Shown here in pieces: positions 6,868-16,197 of a DNA stretch of 50,220 nt. Position 1 is the first letter of the stretch, and every line of letters starts with the position of its first letter. Origin of the DNA: Gammaproteobacteria bacterium. GTDB lineage: Bacteria > Pseudomonadota > Gammaproteobacteria > SZUA-229. The notes beneath the pieces were generated by a model that worked only from the letters and a program-made list of their open reading frames with translations, did no database searches and was not told where the DNA came from. The translations under genes and the position numbers were made by a program. Location: contig JASBSR010000025.1 in assembly GCA_030148865.1 (NCBI GenBank), forward strand, positions 1 to 50,220, in the 5' to 3' direction.

Positions 6868-9800
6868 TAAAGTACAAAGTGAACATTCTGATCTATTTAG
6901 TATTGGTCAGATACGTCTGGCAGAGTTATCTGTTTTTAACTGGGGGTCTTTTCATGGCCTGCACACCGCACATATCGACAAACACGGGACCCTGATTACA
7001 GGCGATAACGGCGCAGGCAAGTCAACGCTGATTGACGGCTTGATGGCATTATTACTACCCGCAGGTAGTGCCAGCTTTAATATTGCTGCGGCCCAGGGTG
7101 ATCGCACCGATCGTAGCCTGGTATCTTATATTCGTGGCAGCTATGGTACCGCCCACGATGGCAGCCAGACACAAACCCAGAATAAACGTGCCGGTTCAGT
7201 GGTCAGTGGCTTGCGCGCCATGTATCGCGCGGATGATGGTACTGAGATTTCACTAGCCGCACTCTTCTGGATGACACAGACAAGCAATGCCCTTGCTGAT
7301 TTGAAACGTGTATACGTAGTGGCCAAACGCGACCTGCATCTGGAAGAAATGCTACAGGCCTTTGGTGAAGGTAATGCACGTACACTAAAGCAGTTTCTAC
7401 GTGATGATGATCGCCTCATTCCGTGTGATGACAATTTCACTGCCTACCAGGAAACCTACCGGCAATTACTGCATATGGAAAACAGTAATGCGCCCTCTTT
7501 ATTATCCCGCGCCCTCGGCCTGAAGAAGATCGACGACCTCACCAAATTGATTCGTGATCTGGTTCTGGAACCCAGTCGTGTGCGCGAAGATGCACGCAAG
7601 GCAGTCGCCGAATTTTCAGATCTGGACGGCGTGCACAACCGGCTGCTGGACGCTCGTGCCCAGCGTGACACCCTGGCGGCATTACCTGAGGCAGCCGCTG
7701 CACTACAGCAGGCTAAAAATGATATTGTAGAACTCAGTGCCGAGTATGATGGTTTACCCATTTATTTTGGCGAACAATGTTATGCCCTGTGGGGGAAACG
7801 AGTACAGTCAATAAAACAACAACTCGATGAAGCGGAAATACGATTAAAGAACATCGAACAACAGGAACATTCTGAGAACGAAAGAGTTGAACGCCTCCTT
7901 AAGGAATACCTGAAGCTGGGCGGAAATCGCATCGAAGAGCTAAAAAAGGATATAAAACGCACAAAAGAGCGATTATCCGAAATTAATCAAAATGCATCAC
8001 GCTACCAGCAAATAACTCGCGATCTGGAACTGGATTCTTCTATCAATGAAAATACGTTCAATTACAATCTTGGAAAACAGCGCACCGCAATAACGAATAT
8101 TGAGCCCGAAAAAGAACAGGCGCAAAATGATTTTGCTGACGCGGCTGCCCGTTACTCCCAGGCCCAGCAACAGCAGAGTGAATTAGAAAAAGAAATTCGT
8201 GAGATTGAATCACGCCCCAATTCCAATATTGATGCACCTTTTCAGCTTTTGCGCGATGAGATGTGTGCAGCACTGCAACTCGATGCAGAACAGATCATAT
8301 TTATTGGCGAATTAATCAATGTTAAACCGGAACATCGTGAATGGCAGGGCGCGATTGAACGCGCCCTGGGCGGTTTGCGCACGACCATGGCGGTACCCGA
8401 AGCACGCTATCCATTGATTACCCGTTGGCTCAATCAACGACACACGGGTGTACATGTGCGCGTACAGGTTGTGCGCAAAGTTTCCGGTGCCGCTGAGTTT
8501 AAAGATGACGGCTATTTGCGCAAATTACAATGGCGAGAGCATCCTCACCGCGAATGGCTAAAACAACATTTACAACGTTTTGATCTGCACTGCGTGTCCG
8601 GTACTGATGAGCTTGATCGCACCCCATTTTCCCTGACACAACAAGGCCTGATTCATTTTGACAAAGGCCGCTTTGAGAAAAAAGATCAGCAACGGATTGA
8701 CAATAAACGGCAATGGCAACTGGGCTTCTCCAACACCCTCCGTCTCCATACCTTGCACAAGGAAGCTAAACAGCTGGACAGTGATATAAAATCATTTGGT
8801 CAGCAAACAAAACAAAGTCGTGAAACCATGAACAGCATTGAACAACGTGCGCAACTTTGGCAACAACTTGCCGATTTTGAATGGCCTGCCATTAATGTGC
8901 CTCACTGGCAAAACATATTACAGAGTCAGGAGTCCGATCTTAAATCATTACAAAAATCAGGCGGCAACCTTGAACAGGCGCAGCAGCGCTGGGAAAAGGC
9001 CAAACGTGACCTAGAACTCATCCAGGAACAAAAGACAGTACAAAATAAAATTATCGCCGGTTATGAAAAAGACATGGAACTGGCTCAATCGGCTCAAAAT
9101 AAAGCCTGGCAGGCCGCATCTGCAGGACTGGATAATCGGGTTCGCAACAGGCTTAATAATCGCGTTGGAGAACTAAGTATAGATAATCTCGAGCAAGCAC
9201 AGGATCTGGAAAGCAAACATCGAGATGATATTGAACACCAACGCAATGGCGCCGCCAACCGTAAAACCCAGGCAAGCAATCAGGCTGTTTCGATTATGTC
9301 TACCTTTTACAGCAAGGATAACTGGCAGGCGATCGCCGCTGATTGGGGGCGCAGCATTGAAAGCATCGATGAATATCTACAACATTTACAAAAACTTGAA
9401 AAAGAAGGCCTGCCCTCGCTCGTCGATAAATTCAAGCAACGCTTGAATAAACATACCACCTATTCATTGGCAGGGATTAAATCCCGCATGGATGCCGAGC
9501 GAGAAGAAATCAGTGAACGCATTGAAACCATAAACCAAGTATTGGCACGCACTGAATTCAAACCAGGCAGCCATTTACGTCTAGACATGAAAAATGAACA
9601 ATTCCCCCATGTTCAGGATTTTATCAAGCGTTTGATTCATGTCTTTGCGCAAGCCGGCAGTGATGACCATGAACAACGTTTTAAAGACTTGCGGGCGGTG
9701 ATTGAAGTATTGGATAAGGCCAGTGATGCAGTGACGGCATACAATAAAGAAAGTCTACGCCTGCTTGATCCGCGCTATCAGTTGTCATTTTATGCTGAAG

Positions 9801-10246
9801 AAATTGATACAAAAACCCGTGAAGTACGTGATGTACTCATGTCATCCAGTGGCAAATCAGGGGGTGAAAAAGAATCTTTTGCAGGTACGATTGTAGCCGC
9901 CAGTCTGGCCTATGTATTAACACCTGATGGTGCTGACCAGCCAATCTATAGTACGGTCTTCCTCGATGAAGCCTTTTCCAATACTGCCGAGGCCGTGAGT
10001 CGGCGCGTACTACGTGTTTTCAAGGAGTTGCATATTCACATTAATCTAATCACCCCGTTCAAGAATCTTAACCTCGCACGTGAGTCTGCCCGTTCATTAT
10101 TGATCGCAGAGCGCGATATCAACACGCATGAAAGTCGCTTGTGTGAGGTAACATGGGAGGAGCTGGACAAAATACAGAGTGGCAACGAACAACAAACCCA
10201 AGCAATGGCAGCCGATCTTGGCATAGCGCTGGAACCGGTTCCATGA
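6860..10246 (+). CDS. jetC: Wadjet type I SMC-like ATPase JetC
   Basis: I start at the ATG at 6860, which overlaps the end of jetB. The frame is open further upstream, but the extension has no family features. The product is 1,128 residues, matching the large MukB-like SMC of Wadjet. Walker A GDNGAGKST lies at residues 48-56. A long coiled coil follows with a central hinge-like region. The C-terminus has the ABC signature SGKSGGEKESFAG (about 996-1008) and Walker B VFLDEAFSN (about 1032). All ATPase motifs are intact. JetC is the loop-extruding motor that reels in small circular plasmids for cutting by JetD. The stop overlaps the jetD start as ATGA. Confidence 0.93.
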   Translation: MNSKVQSEHSDLFSIGQIRLAELSVFNWGSFHGLHTAHIDKHGTLITGDNGAGKSTLIDGLMALLLPAGSASFNIAAAQGDRTDRSLVSYIRGSYGTAHDGSQTQTQNKRAGSVVSGLRAMYRADDGTEISLAALFWMTQTSNALADLKRVYVVAKRDLHLEEMLQAFGEGNARTLKQFLRDDDRLIPCDDNFTAYQETYRQLLHMENSNAPSLLSRALGLKKIDDLTKLIRDLVLEPSRVREDARKAVAEFSDLDGVHNRLLDARAQRDTLAALPEAAAALQQAKNDIVELSAEYDGLPIYFGEQCYALWGKRVQSIKQQLDEAEIRLKNIEQQEHSENERVERLLKEYLKLGGNRIEELKKDIKRTKERLSEINQNASRYQQITRDLELDSSINENTFNYNLGKQRTAITNIEPEKEQAQNDFADAAARYSQAQQQQSELEKEIREIESRPNSNIDAPFQLLRDEMCAALQLDAEQIIFIGELINVKPEHREWQGAIERALGGLRTTMAVPEARYPLITRWLNQRHTGVHVRVQVVRKVSGAAEFKDDGYLRKLQWREHPHREWLKQHLQRFDLHCVSGTDELDRTPFSLTQQGLIHFDKGRFEKKDQQRIDNKRQWQLGFSNTLRLHTLHKEAKQLDSDIKSFGQQTKQSRETMNSIEQRAQLWQQLADFEWPAINVPHWQNILQSQESDLKSLQKSGGNLEQAQQRWEKAKRDLELIQEQKTVQNKIIAGYEKDMELAQSAQNKAWQAASAGLDNRVRNRLNNRVGELSIDNLEQAQDLESKHRDDIEHQRNGAANRKTQASNQAVSIMSTFYSKDNWQAIAADWGRSIESIDEYLQHLQKLEKEGLPSLVDKFKQRLNKHTTYSLAGIKSRMDAEREEISERIETINQVLARTEFKPGSHLRLDMKNEQFPHVQDFIKRLIHVFAQAGSDDHEQRFKDLRAVIEVLDKASDAVTAYNKESLRLLDPRYQLSFYAEEIDTKTREVRDVLMSSSGKSGGEKESFAGTIVAASLAYVLTPDGADQPIYSTVFLDEAFSNTAEAVSRRVLRVFKELHIHINLITPFKNLNLARESARSLLIAERDINTHESRLCEVTWEELDKIQSGNEQQTQAMAADLGIALEPVP

Positions 10247-11424
10247 CCGATTGGGGCTTATTACCTGATAGTGTTCAGGCGATATTGCTAAAAAAAGAAT
10301 GGGATTCACCCAGGAACCTGCGTGACCGACTCAGTGGGAAGCGAGGTTTCCCACTAAAAATTCCGCTTAAAGTTCCTACCGGAGCCCAGGCATTACGCAA
10401 TGTCAGTCATTTCCATGAATACAAAAAAGAATGGCGGCAATCATCTTATAGCTCGCATGTTACCTGGCAGCAAAAACAATATCGAGAACTAGGCAGACAT
10501 AATGTTCCGGTAACACTCACGCTTAAAAACGTACAGTCACTTATCGAGTTCATTGGCCCTAAAGCAATAGAACGAAGCAAACACTGGCAAAATCTTATGA
10601 TGCCGATACTGGATTTTAATTCCAATTTATACCCAGTATTAGTTCGCCATCTTCTAGATCTCGAAAACATGAAAACCGATGATGTTCAATTAATACCCAG
10701 GCTTCTTTCACAGTTACATAAGGGAATGGGAACAGGCTTATATCTGCGCGCCTTACCCTTGAATGATGTTGATACCAAGTTTCTTGAGAATAACTTTTCA
10801 TTAGTGTCTGATTTGCTCGACAAGCATTTCGACGAAGAAGTTGCGCATACCAATGGCTTAATGAATTGGTTAGGTTGTATAGAGACACCAAACTCATGGC
10901 TTTTAGTGCGGCCTCTCTGCATGAAGTCAAAAGAACGATTGAGCGGCTTACCAATTTTACAGTTGTCTACGCAAACACTGCGTGATAACCCTTTGCCCAC
11001 ACGAAATATCCTGATAGTTGAAAACAAACAACCCGGTTATGGCCTACCCACTCTGGAAAATACAATTGCCATTTTCGGCGGGGGTGCAAATTTAAGCTGG
11101 ATGAATGCAAAATGGTTGTCTGATAAAAATATTGGCTACTGGGGTGACATAGATACCTGGGGATTCAAATTTCTGAGTGATGCCCGCCAATACATACCTG
11201 ATCTGCGAGCGATAATGATGGACAAAGAAACAATGATTGAATTTGAGCAACGAACTGTTCCCGAGCCTTCACCCGTTGATAAATGTCCACCGAATTTATA
11301 CGCCAATGAAATTAAGCTATTCGAAGAGTTACAACAGGGTAAGTACCGTAGCTCCCGCCTTGAACAGGAACGAATATCAGCAGACTATATAGAAAAGAAA
11401 TTACTGAAATGGTTAACATTATAG
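10243..11424 (+). CDS. jetD: Wadjet type I nuclease subunit JetD (DUF3322/DUF2220)
   Basis: Start at ATG 10243 overlaps the jetC TGA (ATGA), giving 393 residues. The longer open frame from 10153 lies inside jetC and is rejected. The N-terminal part matches DUF3322 (LPDSVQAILLKKEW, then FPLKIPLKVPTG). The C-terminal part is a Toprim-like nuclease domain with ILIVENKQPGYG (Glu near residue 256) and YWGDIDTWGF (Asp-x-Asp near 301). These are the metal-binding acidic residues expected of the cutting subunit. JetD dimers cleave DNA once the JetABC motor stalls on a fully extruded circle. All key residues appear present, so the four-gene system looks functional. Confidence 0.92.
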   Translation: MTDWGLLPDSVQAILLKKEWDSPRNLRDRLSGKRGFPLKIPLKVPTGAQALRNVSHFHEYKKEWRQSSYSSHVTWQQKQYRELGRHNVPVTLTLKNVQSLIEFIGPKAIERSKHWQNLMMPILDFNSNLYPVLVRHLLDLENMKTDDVQLIPRLLSQLHKGMGTGLYLRALPLNDVDTKFLENNFSLVSDLLDKHFDEEVAHTNGLMNWLGCIETPNSWLLVRPLCMKSKERLSGLPILQLSTQTLRDNPLPTRNILIVENKQPGYGLPTLENTIAIFGGGANLSWMNAKWLSDKNIGYWGDIDTWGFKFLSDARQYIPDLRAIMMDKETMIEFEQRTVPEPSPVDKCPPNLYANEIKLFEELQQGKYRSSRLEQERISADYIEKKLLKWLTL

Positions 11425-11574
11425 ATATAAAATCCGTATAGGACATGTACTTCTTAAACAATTCACTCGTTAGATCTGCCACCCACAGCGACGAACGCAT
11501 AAGGGGAGGCGACAATCACTGCCCGCTAATACTTCCGACAAAACACTTCTTTCTATTTCATTGCGCCGGTAGGT

Positions 11575-11604
11575 GGGGCCTTTGCTGGTGCAAAGACCCC
11601 CTTT
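11575..11604. terminator. Hairpin between convergent jetD and phoD-like genes
   Basis: ggggcctttgc pairs with gcaaagacccc (10 of 11) around tggt, and CTTTTC follows on +. Its place between two converging genes suits a terminator for jetD, perhaps for both. The rest of the 191-bp gap shows nothing recognisable. Confidence 0.5.
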
Positions 11605-11615
11605 TCAACAGCATA

Positions 11616-13217
11616 TCAATCGTGGCGGCGACGGCGACCTCGCTCCGCCGACAGCGTCTTGCTGAACACCGTGGCACCGTTTATATCTTTTAAGTCAACC
11701 GTCATCGCATTGCTTGATTTGTCGATGTTAACTTCACCGAAGAACTGCAAACCGGCATACGGTGACAGATTGGCCTGACCGGCAGGTGGCGTCTTGCTAA
11801 ACACCACTTGCGGCCCGAAGGTGCCATCGGTGCTGTTGGGGCCGAATGAACCGGCGTTCAGTGGCCCGGAGACAAACTCCCAGAACGGCGCAAATTCCTG
11901 TGTGGCGGCTTTACTCGGATCGTAGTAGTGGGCTGCGGCATAATGCACATCGGCGGTCAACCAGACAATATTGTTGATGCGCTCATGTTTGATGTATTTC
12001 AGCAGATCAGCTATTTCCAGCTCACGGCCGGCGGCAGGACCATCATTGCCATTGGCTACGGCTTCCCAGCGTTGCGGCGGATTATGCGCGTAATCATCAC
12101 TGATATTCAGACCAATAGGCATGTCGGCAGAAATCACTTTCCACACCGCATCGGAATGATCCAGCTCATCCTTCAGCCACTGCAACTGCTGTTGCCCAAG
12201 AAACGCGGTTTCGGCGCTTTGTTCAGTTTGCAGATTGTCAGTGTTGGGACCGCGGTAGCTACGCATGTCCAGCACAAATACGTCCAGTAATTTACCGTAA
12301 GAGATTTTGCGGTAGATTCGTTCGGACTCTTCCGCATTGTGCGGACGCAGCGGTGCATACTCATGAAACGCCTTGCTGGCGCGGGCGACGAGCAACGGCA
12401 CGTCCTTGACGGTGTAGCGGCTGTCACCAGTCAGGTCCTTGGAATCGGACCAGTTGTTAGCTACTTCATGATCATCCCATTGCCAGATTTGCGGTACTTC
12501 GGCATTGAAACGACGCAGGTTTACGTCGAGCAGGTTGTATTTGTAGCGACCGCGGAACTCATTCAAAGTCTCGGCAACCTTGCTGACTTCCGGAGTCACG
12601 AGATTGGTCCAGAGCATGCCGTCTTCGGCAATCACGCTGGCCTGGATAGGGCCATCGGAATAAACGCTGTCGCCGCTTTCTATGAAAAATTGCGGTTGCA
12701 CCTGGCGCATGGCTTCATAGATTTTCATGCCGCCGAAGCTTTCGTTGATACCCCAACCCTGGCCGCCGACATCGCCGCCCCAGACGAAACGAATATCATC
12801 GTGTTTACCGATGGTGTGAAAATGGCCGTTGGCCGGTTCGCTTTTGCCGTGCGCGTTGGTTAAATCTTCGAACCAGACTTTAACGTAAACATCTTCACCG
12901 ACAGGTAAACCGACCAAATCCTGGCGGGCAGTGAAGTCGCTGTCTTCCATTGCATAAGGCCCGCGAACCGTAATGGCGTTGACGAACTCCGGGTTGTAGG
13001 CGTATTCAACCATCATTCGCGCCGGGCGGTCTGATCGACTCCAGACAATGGCTCGTCCCGGCGCCAGGTCGCCAATTTGAATACCTTGTTCCATTTGCGG
13101 TACATCGCTAGCCATCGCTTCGAGTGAAAATGAGCCAAGCACTGGTAGTGTGACGATTGCGGCCGCCATACTTGCCGGCCGTACTAAATGACTGAAATGT
13201 CTCTTGCTGAAATTCAT
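11616..13217 (-). CDS. phoD: PhoD-like alkaline phosphatase, exported
   Basis: Start chosen at ATG 13217 because AAGGAG lies eight bases upstream and a signal sequence follows immediately; the frame is open 26 codons further. The product is 533 residues. Residues 1-37 look like an export signal with SKRHF before the hydrophobic core, a Lys-Arg variant of the twin-arginine motif usual for PhoD. Metal and active-site blocks are visible: WGGDVGGQGWG, FFIESGDSVYSDGP, IWQWDDHEVANNW and WLTADVHYAAAHYY. PhoD enzymes release phosphate from mono- and diesters outside the cytoplasm. The C-terminal tail ends in a run of Arg. Three GTCAT sites at 22-bp intervals lie upstream and may bind PhoB. Its presence near the phosphite operon gives the island a phosphorus theme. 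Confidence 0.88.
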   Translation of the reverse strand: MNFSKRHFSHLVRPASMAAAIVTLPVLGSFSLEAMASDVPQMEQGIQIGDLAPGRAIVWSRSDRPARMMVEYAYNPEFVNAITVRGPYAMEDSDFTARQDLVGLPVGEDVYVKVWFEDLTNAHGKSEPANGHFHTIGKHDDIRFVWGGDVGGQGWGINESFGGMKIYEAMRQVQPQFFIESGDSVYSDGPIQASVIAEDGMLWTNLVTPEVSKVAETLNEFRGRYKYNLLDVNLRRFNAEVPQIWQWDDHEVANNWSDSKDLTGDSRYTVKDVPLLVARASKAFHEYAPLRPHNAEESERIYRKISYGKLLDVFVLDMRSYRGPNTDNLQTEQSAETAFLGQQQLQWLKDELDHSDAVWKVISADMPIGLNISDDYAHNPPQRWEAVANGNDGPAAGRELEIADLLKYIKHERINNIVWLTADVHYAAAHYYDPSKAATQEFAPFWEFVSGPLNAGSFGPNSTDGTFGPQVVFSKTPPAGQANLSPYAGLQFFGEVNIDKSSNAMTVDLKDINGATVFSKTLSAERGRRRRHD

Positions 13218-13266
13218 GGCGATACTCCTTGAGTGGCTGGTGAGACTCAAACCATAGGAGTGATCA

Positions 13267-13315
13267 ATGACCGTAGGATTAAGGATGGATGACAATAGAA
13301 TTAAGTATGGATGAC
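13267..13315 (-). promoter_or_regulatory. phoD: Pho-box-like tandem GTCAT repeats upstream of phoD
   Basis: On minus, GTCAT occurs three times with an exact 22-bp period (atgac on + at 13267, 13289 and 13311). TTAAT fills the 11-bp positions between them. PhoB sites are 11-bp units with a TGTCA core, so this is compatible with PhoB binding one face of the helix, 50-98 bp before the start codon. Confidence 0.45.
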
Positions 13316-13346
13316 TATGAGGTTAATATCCCGTCACACCAGACTG

Positions 13347-14606
13347 TTAACCAAGGCTATCAGAAAGCGCCGCCTTCAAATCCTCATGTTCAAAGGCCGA
13401 GGCCATGCGAGCAATCTCAGTATGCGTCAAACCCAGTCGCGCGGACTCTTCGCGCCAGGTTGTCACGGCCTGCCCGACTTCGGCGGCGATCGCGTGCGCC
13501 CTGTCTTCGTCCAGTTCAAAATATCCCACCACACTCATCGCTAGATCCAGAGAGGCCGAACCGTCATCGAGATCAATAGCCGTTGTCAGAACGCGTGGCT
13601 TGATATCTGTGGGCACTGGATTGAGGTCATAGCGGGGCCCGCCAACCGTCCGGGCCGGTATAGAGGAAAGCGTGATTACGCAAGTGGTCATCGGTGTTGG
13701 AGATCAGGACATTAAAGACGATACGTCGCCACAGTTCATGCATATCCTGTTTCGGATTGGCGCCATATCGGCGCAGAGCATCGACAAATTCCAGGAAACT
13801 GCGTGACTCGTTGTCGCTGGCGCCGAGCATACTCATGGCCGAAAGAAACGGAATTCGCTGACCTTGCACCCTATCGAACCGGCGCAGCAACAGCACCGGC
13901 TTGTTCAGTACATGTTCGATTCGCCAGTCGGGCACGGGGATACCAGCCTTTGCCGCAAGCCGGAGCGCAACCGCCTCCCACAGAACCGTATTGATTTCGT
14001 CATCCTTGTGTGGAAACTTGGCGATGGCCAGATGCCCGTCCCGGTCCCGAACAGATGCCTTGGGACGCGCACCACCCAATGATGAGCCGGGGGCCAGCAG
14101 CAGGCGCAGATCCTCGTCGCTATCCGTGTGTCACCAACGACATGCTCCGCTGCCGACAGCAATTGCGGCAGATCGATCAGAAGCGGTATGCGTGCGGCTT
14201 CATGTTCGGCAAGAAACGGGCCGCCCTCCTGCCTGGCAAAGCGCAGAGCGCCTTGTCGTGTCTCATCATCAACCATGAGCAGATAGTCAATTTCCATCAA
14301 GGTGCGCGGCGTCTCGCCCGCGCGCTCTGCCCGTCGCCGTTCAGCCCGGCGCATCAGAACCCGCCCCCAACGGTCGGGGGCGGAATCGCCGATGGTACCG
14401 AACAGGGGCTTACCTGAGGGTGTGTGAAAGGGGCCAGGACCCAGCGTCAGGGCCGGTTCCAGGGAGAAACGATCGACATTCTCAAACCAGCCAGGATCAT
14501 ATTCGAACGTGGCGCTTTCCCTACCTTTGCGCACGCGCGCCCACAGTCGTCCGGCCAGATGCGGCGTACCGGCAATATCCACATAAACGTATACTTCTGT
14601 TTCCAT
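13347..14606 (-). pseudogene. hipA: HipA family toxin kinase, broken by two frameshifts
   Basis: Three frames together read a complete HipA. The N-domain runs from METEVYVYVDIAG through FGTIGDSAPDRWGR. The kinase middle has GGARPKASVRD and HLAIAKFPHKDD. The catalytic region is NVLISNTDDHLRNHAFLY, followed by YDLNPVPTDIKPRVL. The first break is in the gtgtgt run at 14126-14131, where one extra AC would restore GDTDSDED. The second is near 13636-13645, between WRAPL and YDLNP. HipA phosphorylates glutamyl-tRNA synthetase in E. coli. Here the ATP-binding and catalytic parts are split, so no active kinase is expected unless recoding occurs. It follows hipB with a 1-bp TGATG overlap. Sequencing error cannot be excluded. 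Confidence 0.82.
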
Positions 14607-14950
14607 CACGCTTTACTCTTCTGTCCAGACCGGGACGACTTGCGGATACGTTGCGGCAAACGCTCCTCTTCAAGCCCAAGACCCACCGTATCCGTCCTGA
14701 CGTCCGCCAGGTCACCCAACCGCTCAGCCATGCCCAACACAAAGAGCACATTGGCGTAGTTACCCAACGAAACGCCGGGGTCGCCCTTTTCTATCTTGTT
14801 CAGGGTTGTCCGGCTGATAGAAGCCCGTTCAGCCATGACAGCCGTTGAAATACGCCGCCTGAGCCTGGCATCACGGATATCCTGTCCAAGCTTACGCACC
14901 GCCCGCCTCACCGGAATCGGTATCATCAAGTCTAGCTGGGTTTTTCTCAT
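14606..14950 (-). CDS. hipB: HipB-like XRE family antitoxin
   Basis: A 114-residue DNA-binding protein. Residues about 20-75 form a Cro/CI-type helix-turn-helix: LGQDIRDARLRRRIS, then MAERASISRTTLNKIEKGDPGVS. HipB proteins bind operators in front of hipBA and neutralise HipA. The basic C-terminal tail (about 95-114) could contact the partner. Its stop overlaps the hipA start as TGATG, the standard antitoxin-first order. The toxin frame is broken, so hipB may be a relic repressor or serve to neutralise related toxins. Upstream bases 14951-15166 contain AT-rich sequence with no site I can name. Confidence 0.85.
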   Translation of the reverse strand: MRKTQLDLMIPIPVRRAVRKLGQDIRDARLRRRISTAVMAERASISRTTLNKIEKGDPGVSLGNYANVLFVLGMAERLGDLADVRTDTVGLGLEEERLPQRIRKSSRSGQKSKA

Positions 14951-15166
14951 TTATCGTCCATATCTATGGTCACTATTTACAGTAGTGTATATAGTAATGG
15001 ACGTTATATAAATATATCTCCAGTAACCCCAAAATAACAGTGATTGTGACGTCCACTATTCTGAACGTGTGTACGTTAATACCCAGAATCGTGAACATTT
15101 CCAAATATGGGCCCCATAGCTGACATCCCCTGAATCAGACAGAGCGCCCTGTTCCGACCGTATTTT

Positions 15167-15297
15167 TCAAAGGTATTTCTTAAACGTACTCGCGGTCACC
15201 GCCACAGCGAATGCAAACAGTGCGGCGAATGGAATCACAATAAAGGTAAGATGCAGACTGAACGGAAGTGCCAGATATATGACCCAGGTGATTACTA
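15167..15297 (-). pseudogene. C-terminal remnant of an unidentified membrane protein
   Basis: On minus, about 43 codons ending at the TGA at 15169-15167 encode a very hydrophobic stretch (ITWVIYLALPFSLHLTFIV, then PFAALFAFAVAVTAST) with no start codon. It looks like the last one or two transmembrane segments of a lost gene, cut off where the parE gene ends. The family is not identifiable. Confidence 0.3.
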
Positions 15298-15621
15298 CGA
15301 GCGAGCCGTCCTCCCCTGGTCAGCCGTGGGAAGACGCAGCAGACGCTCGCTGCGCCAGACACGGACAATCCTCACCCGCTGGGGATCGCGCCGGTACACA
15401 ATGCGAAATGGCGGATGGATGAGTTCCCGCAGAAAGGGCTGATCGAATTCAGGCACCACCCTTCCCATGTCGGGATGATCGACCAGAGCCTGAACGCGCT
15501 GGAAGACTTCCGCCACCAGCCTCGCCCCGACATCAGGCACGCCTTGCTCAGAATACCAGACTCGTACCTCCTCGAGATCACGGAGCGCGGATTCGGCAAA
15601 ACTGATGATCACTGCGGGCAT
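15295..15621 (-). CDS. ParE/RelE family toxin
   Basis: A 108-residue protein with the compact RelE/ParE fold signature. It opens with SFAESALRDLEEVRVWYSE (helical hairpin), then VFQRVQALVDHPDMGRVVPEF, and ends with the strand block ELIHPPFRIVYRRDPQRVRIVRVWRSERLL. ParE members poison gyrase and RelE members cut mRNA at the ribosome; the sequence alone does not decide. The antitoxin gene lies six bases upstream on the same strand. Both are intact, unlike the adjacent hipA. The about 15 residues after the last strand are poorly conserved. Confidence 0.88.
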   Translation of the reverse strand: MPAVIISFAESALRDLEEVRVWYSEQGVPDVGARLVAEVFQRVQALVDHPDMGRVVPEFDQPFLRELIHPPFRIVYRRDPQRVRIVRVWRSERLLRLPTADQGRTARS

Positions 15622-15627
15622 GGGCGA

Positions 15628-15894
15628 CTAAAGACCGAGCCGCGTCTTAGCCTCGTCGAGGGATACCTCGCGCCCTGCCTCCAGATCCGCAAGGCCGGTG
15701 ACCACGGCTCGCATAAAGGCCCGCTCCTCCTCGGCTTTCTCGTAATCACCGACCGACTGGACCACGGCGACACCCCGGCCCCGGCTGGTGAGCAACACGG
15801 GCCGGTGAGCCTCGGTGGTGTGCTTCACCACACGCCCCGGGTTCATCTTCAGATCCGTCAAGGGAACCAAATCCTCGGAAAATTTGATAGTCAT
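15628..15894 (-). CDS. Phd/YefM family antitoxin
   Basis: Start taken at ATG 15894 because GGAGG is five bases upstream (ggaggtgatcatg). The frame is open four codons further. The 88-residue product has the Phd/YefM N-terminus (FSEDLVPLTDLKMNPG, then VKHTTEAHRPVLLTSRGRGVAV), which dimerises and binds operator DNA. A charged C-terminal helix (YEKAEEERAFMRAVVTGLADL) would wrap the toxin. It is the first gene of a two-gene unit with the ParE/RelE toxin, and family members repress their own promoter. Bases 15907-16197 upstream hold a taccat repeat pair and no gene I can support. Confidence 0.88.
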   Translation of the reverse strand: MTIKFSEDLVPLTDLKMNPGRVVKHTTEAHRPVLLTSRGRGVAVVQSVGDYEKAEEERAFMRAVVTGLADLEAGREVSLDEAKTRLGL

Positions 15895-16065
15895 GATCAC
15901 CTCCAAAAAGTCCTCTAATTAGCACTTAATATAGCAGCTGTTACATGGGCTTTCAAGAGCTCATCTAATGTGGAATAGGGATCAGGCGCATTGCGAAGTG
16001 ATGCCTCGGCGCAAAACAGGATTAGGGAAGAGTGGGCATAGATCGGCGACCGGGTGATTTCCCGA

Positions 16066-16084
16066 TACCATCAACAGTACCATG
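16066..16084. repeat. Third taccat repeat pair with 12-bp spacing
   Basis: taccatc (16066) and taccatg (16078) are 12 bp apart, as in the two guaA-type junctions. No guaA-like core lies 77 bp away, so this may be an eroded junction inside the island or chance. Confidence 0.3.
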
Positions 16085-16197
16085 AAACATATCATTGAAA
16101 AAGTCTGCTTGCACGTGCTAGCCAGTGCTAGACGTGGAATCATACCCAGTGCATCGTAACCTTGATCGTTCAGATATTTACAAGCAACATGCAATGA

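Noticed and set aside
13347..14606. Three separate small hypothetical proteins
   Set aside because: Read together they reconstruct a single HipA with two frameshifts.
15982..16194. 70-codon open frame on minus upstream of the Phd antitoxin
   Set aside because: No recognisable family, Cys/Pro-rich composition, and it spans the taccat repeat pair; probably chance.
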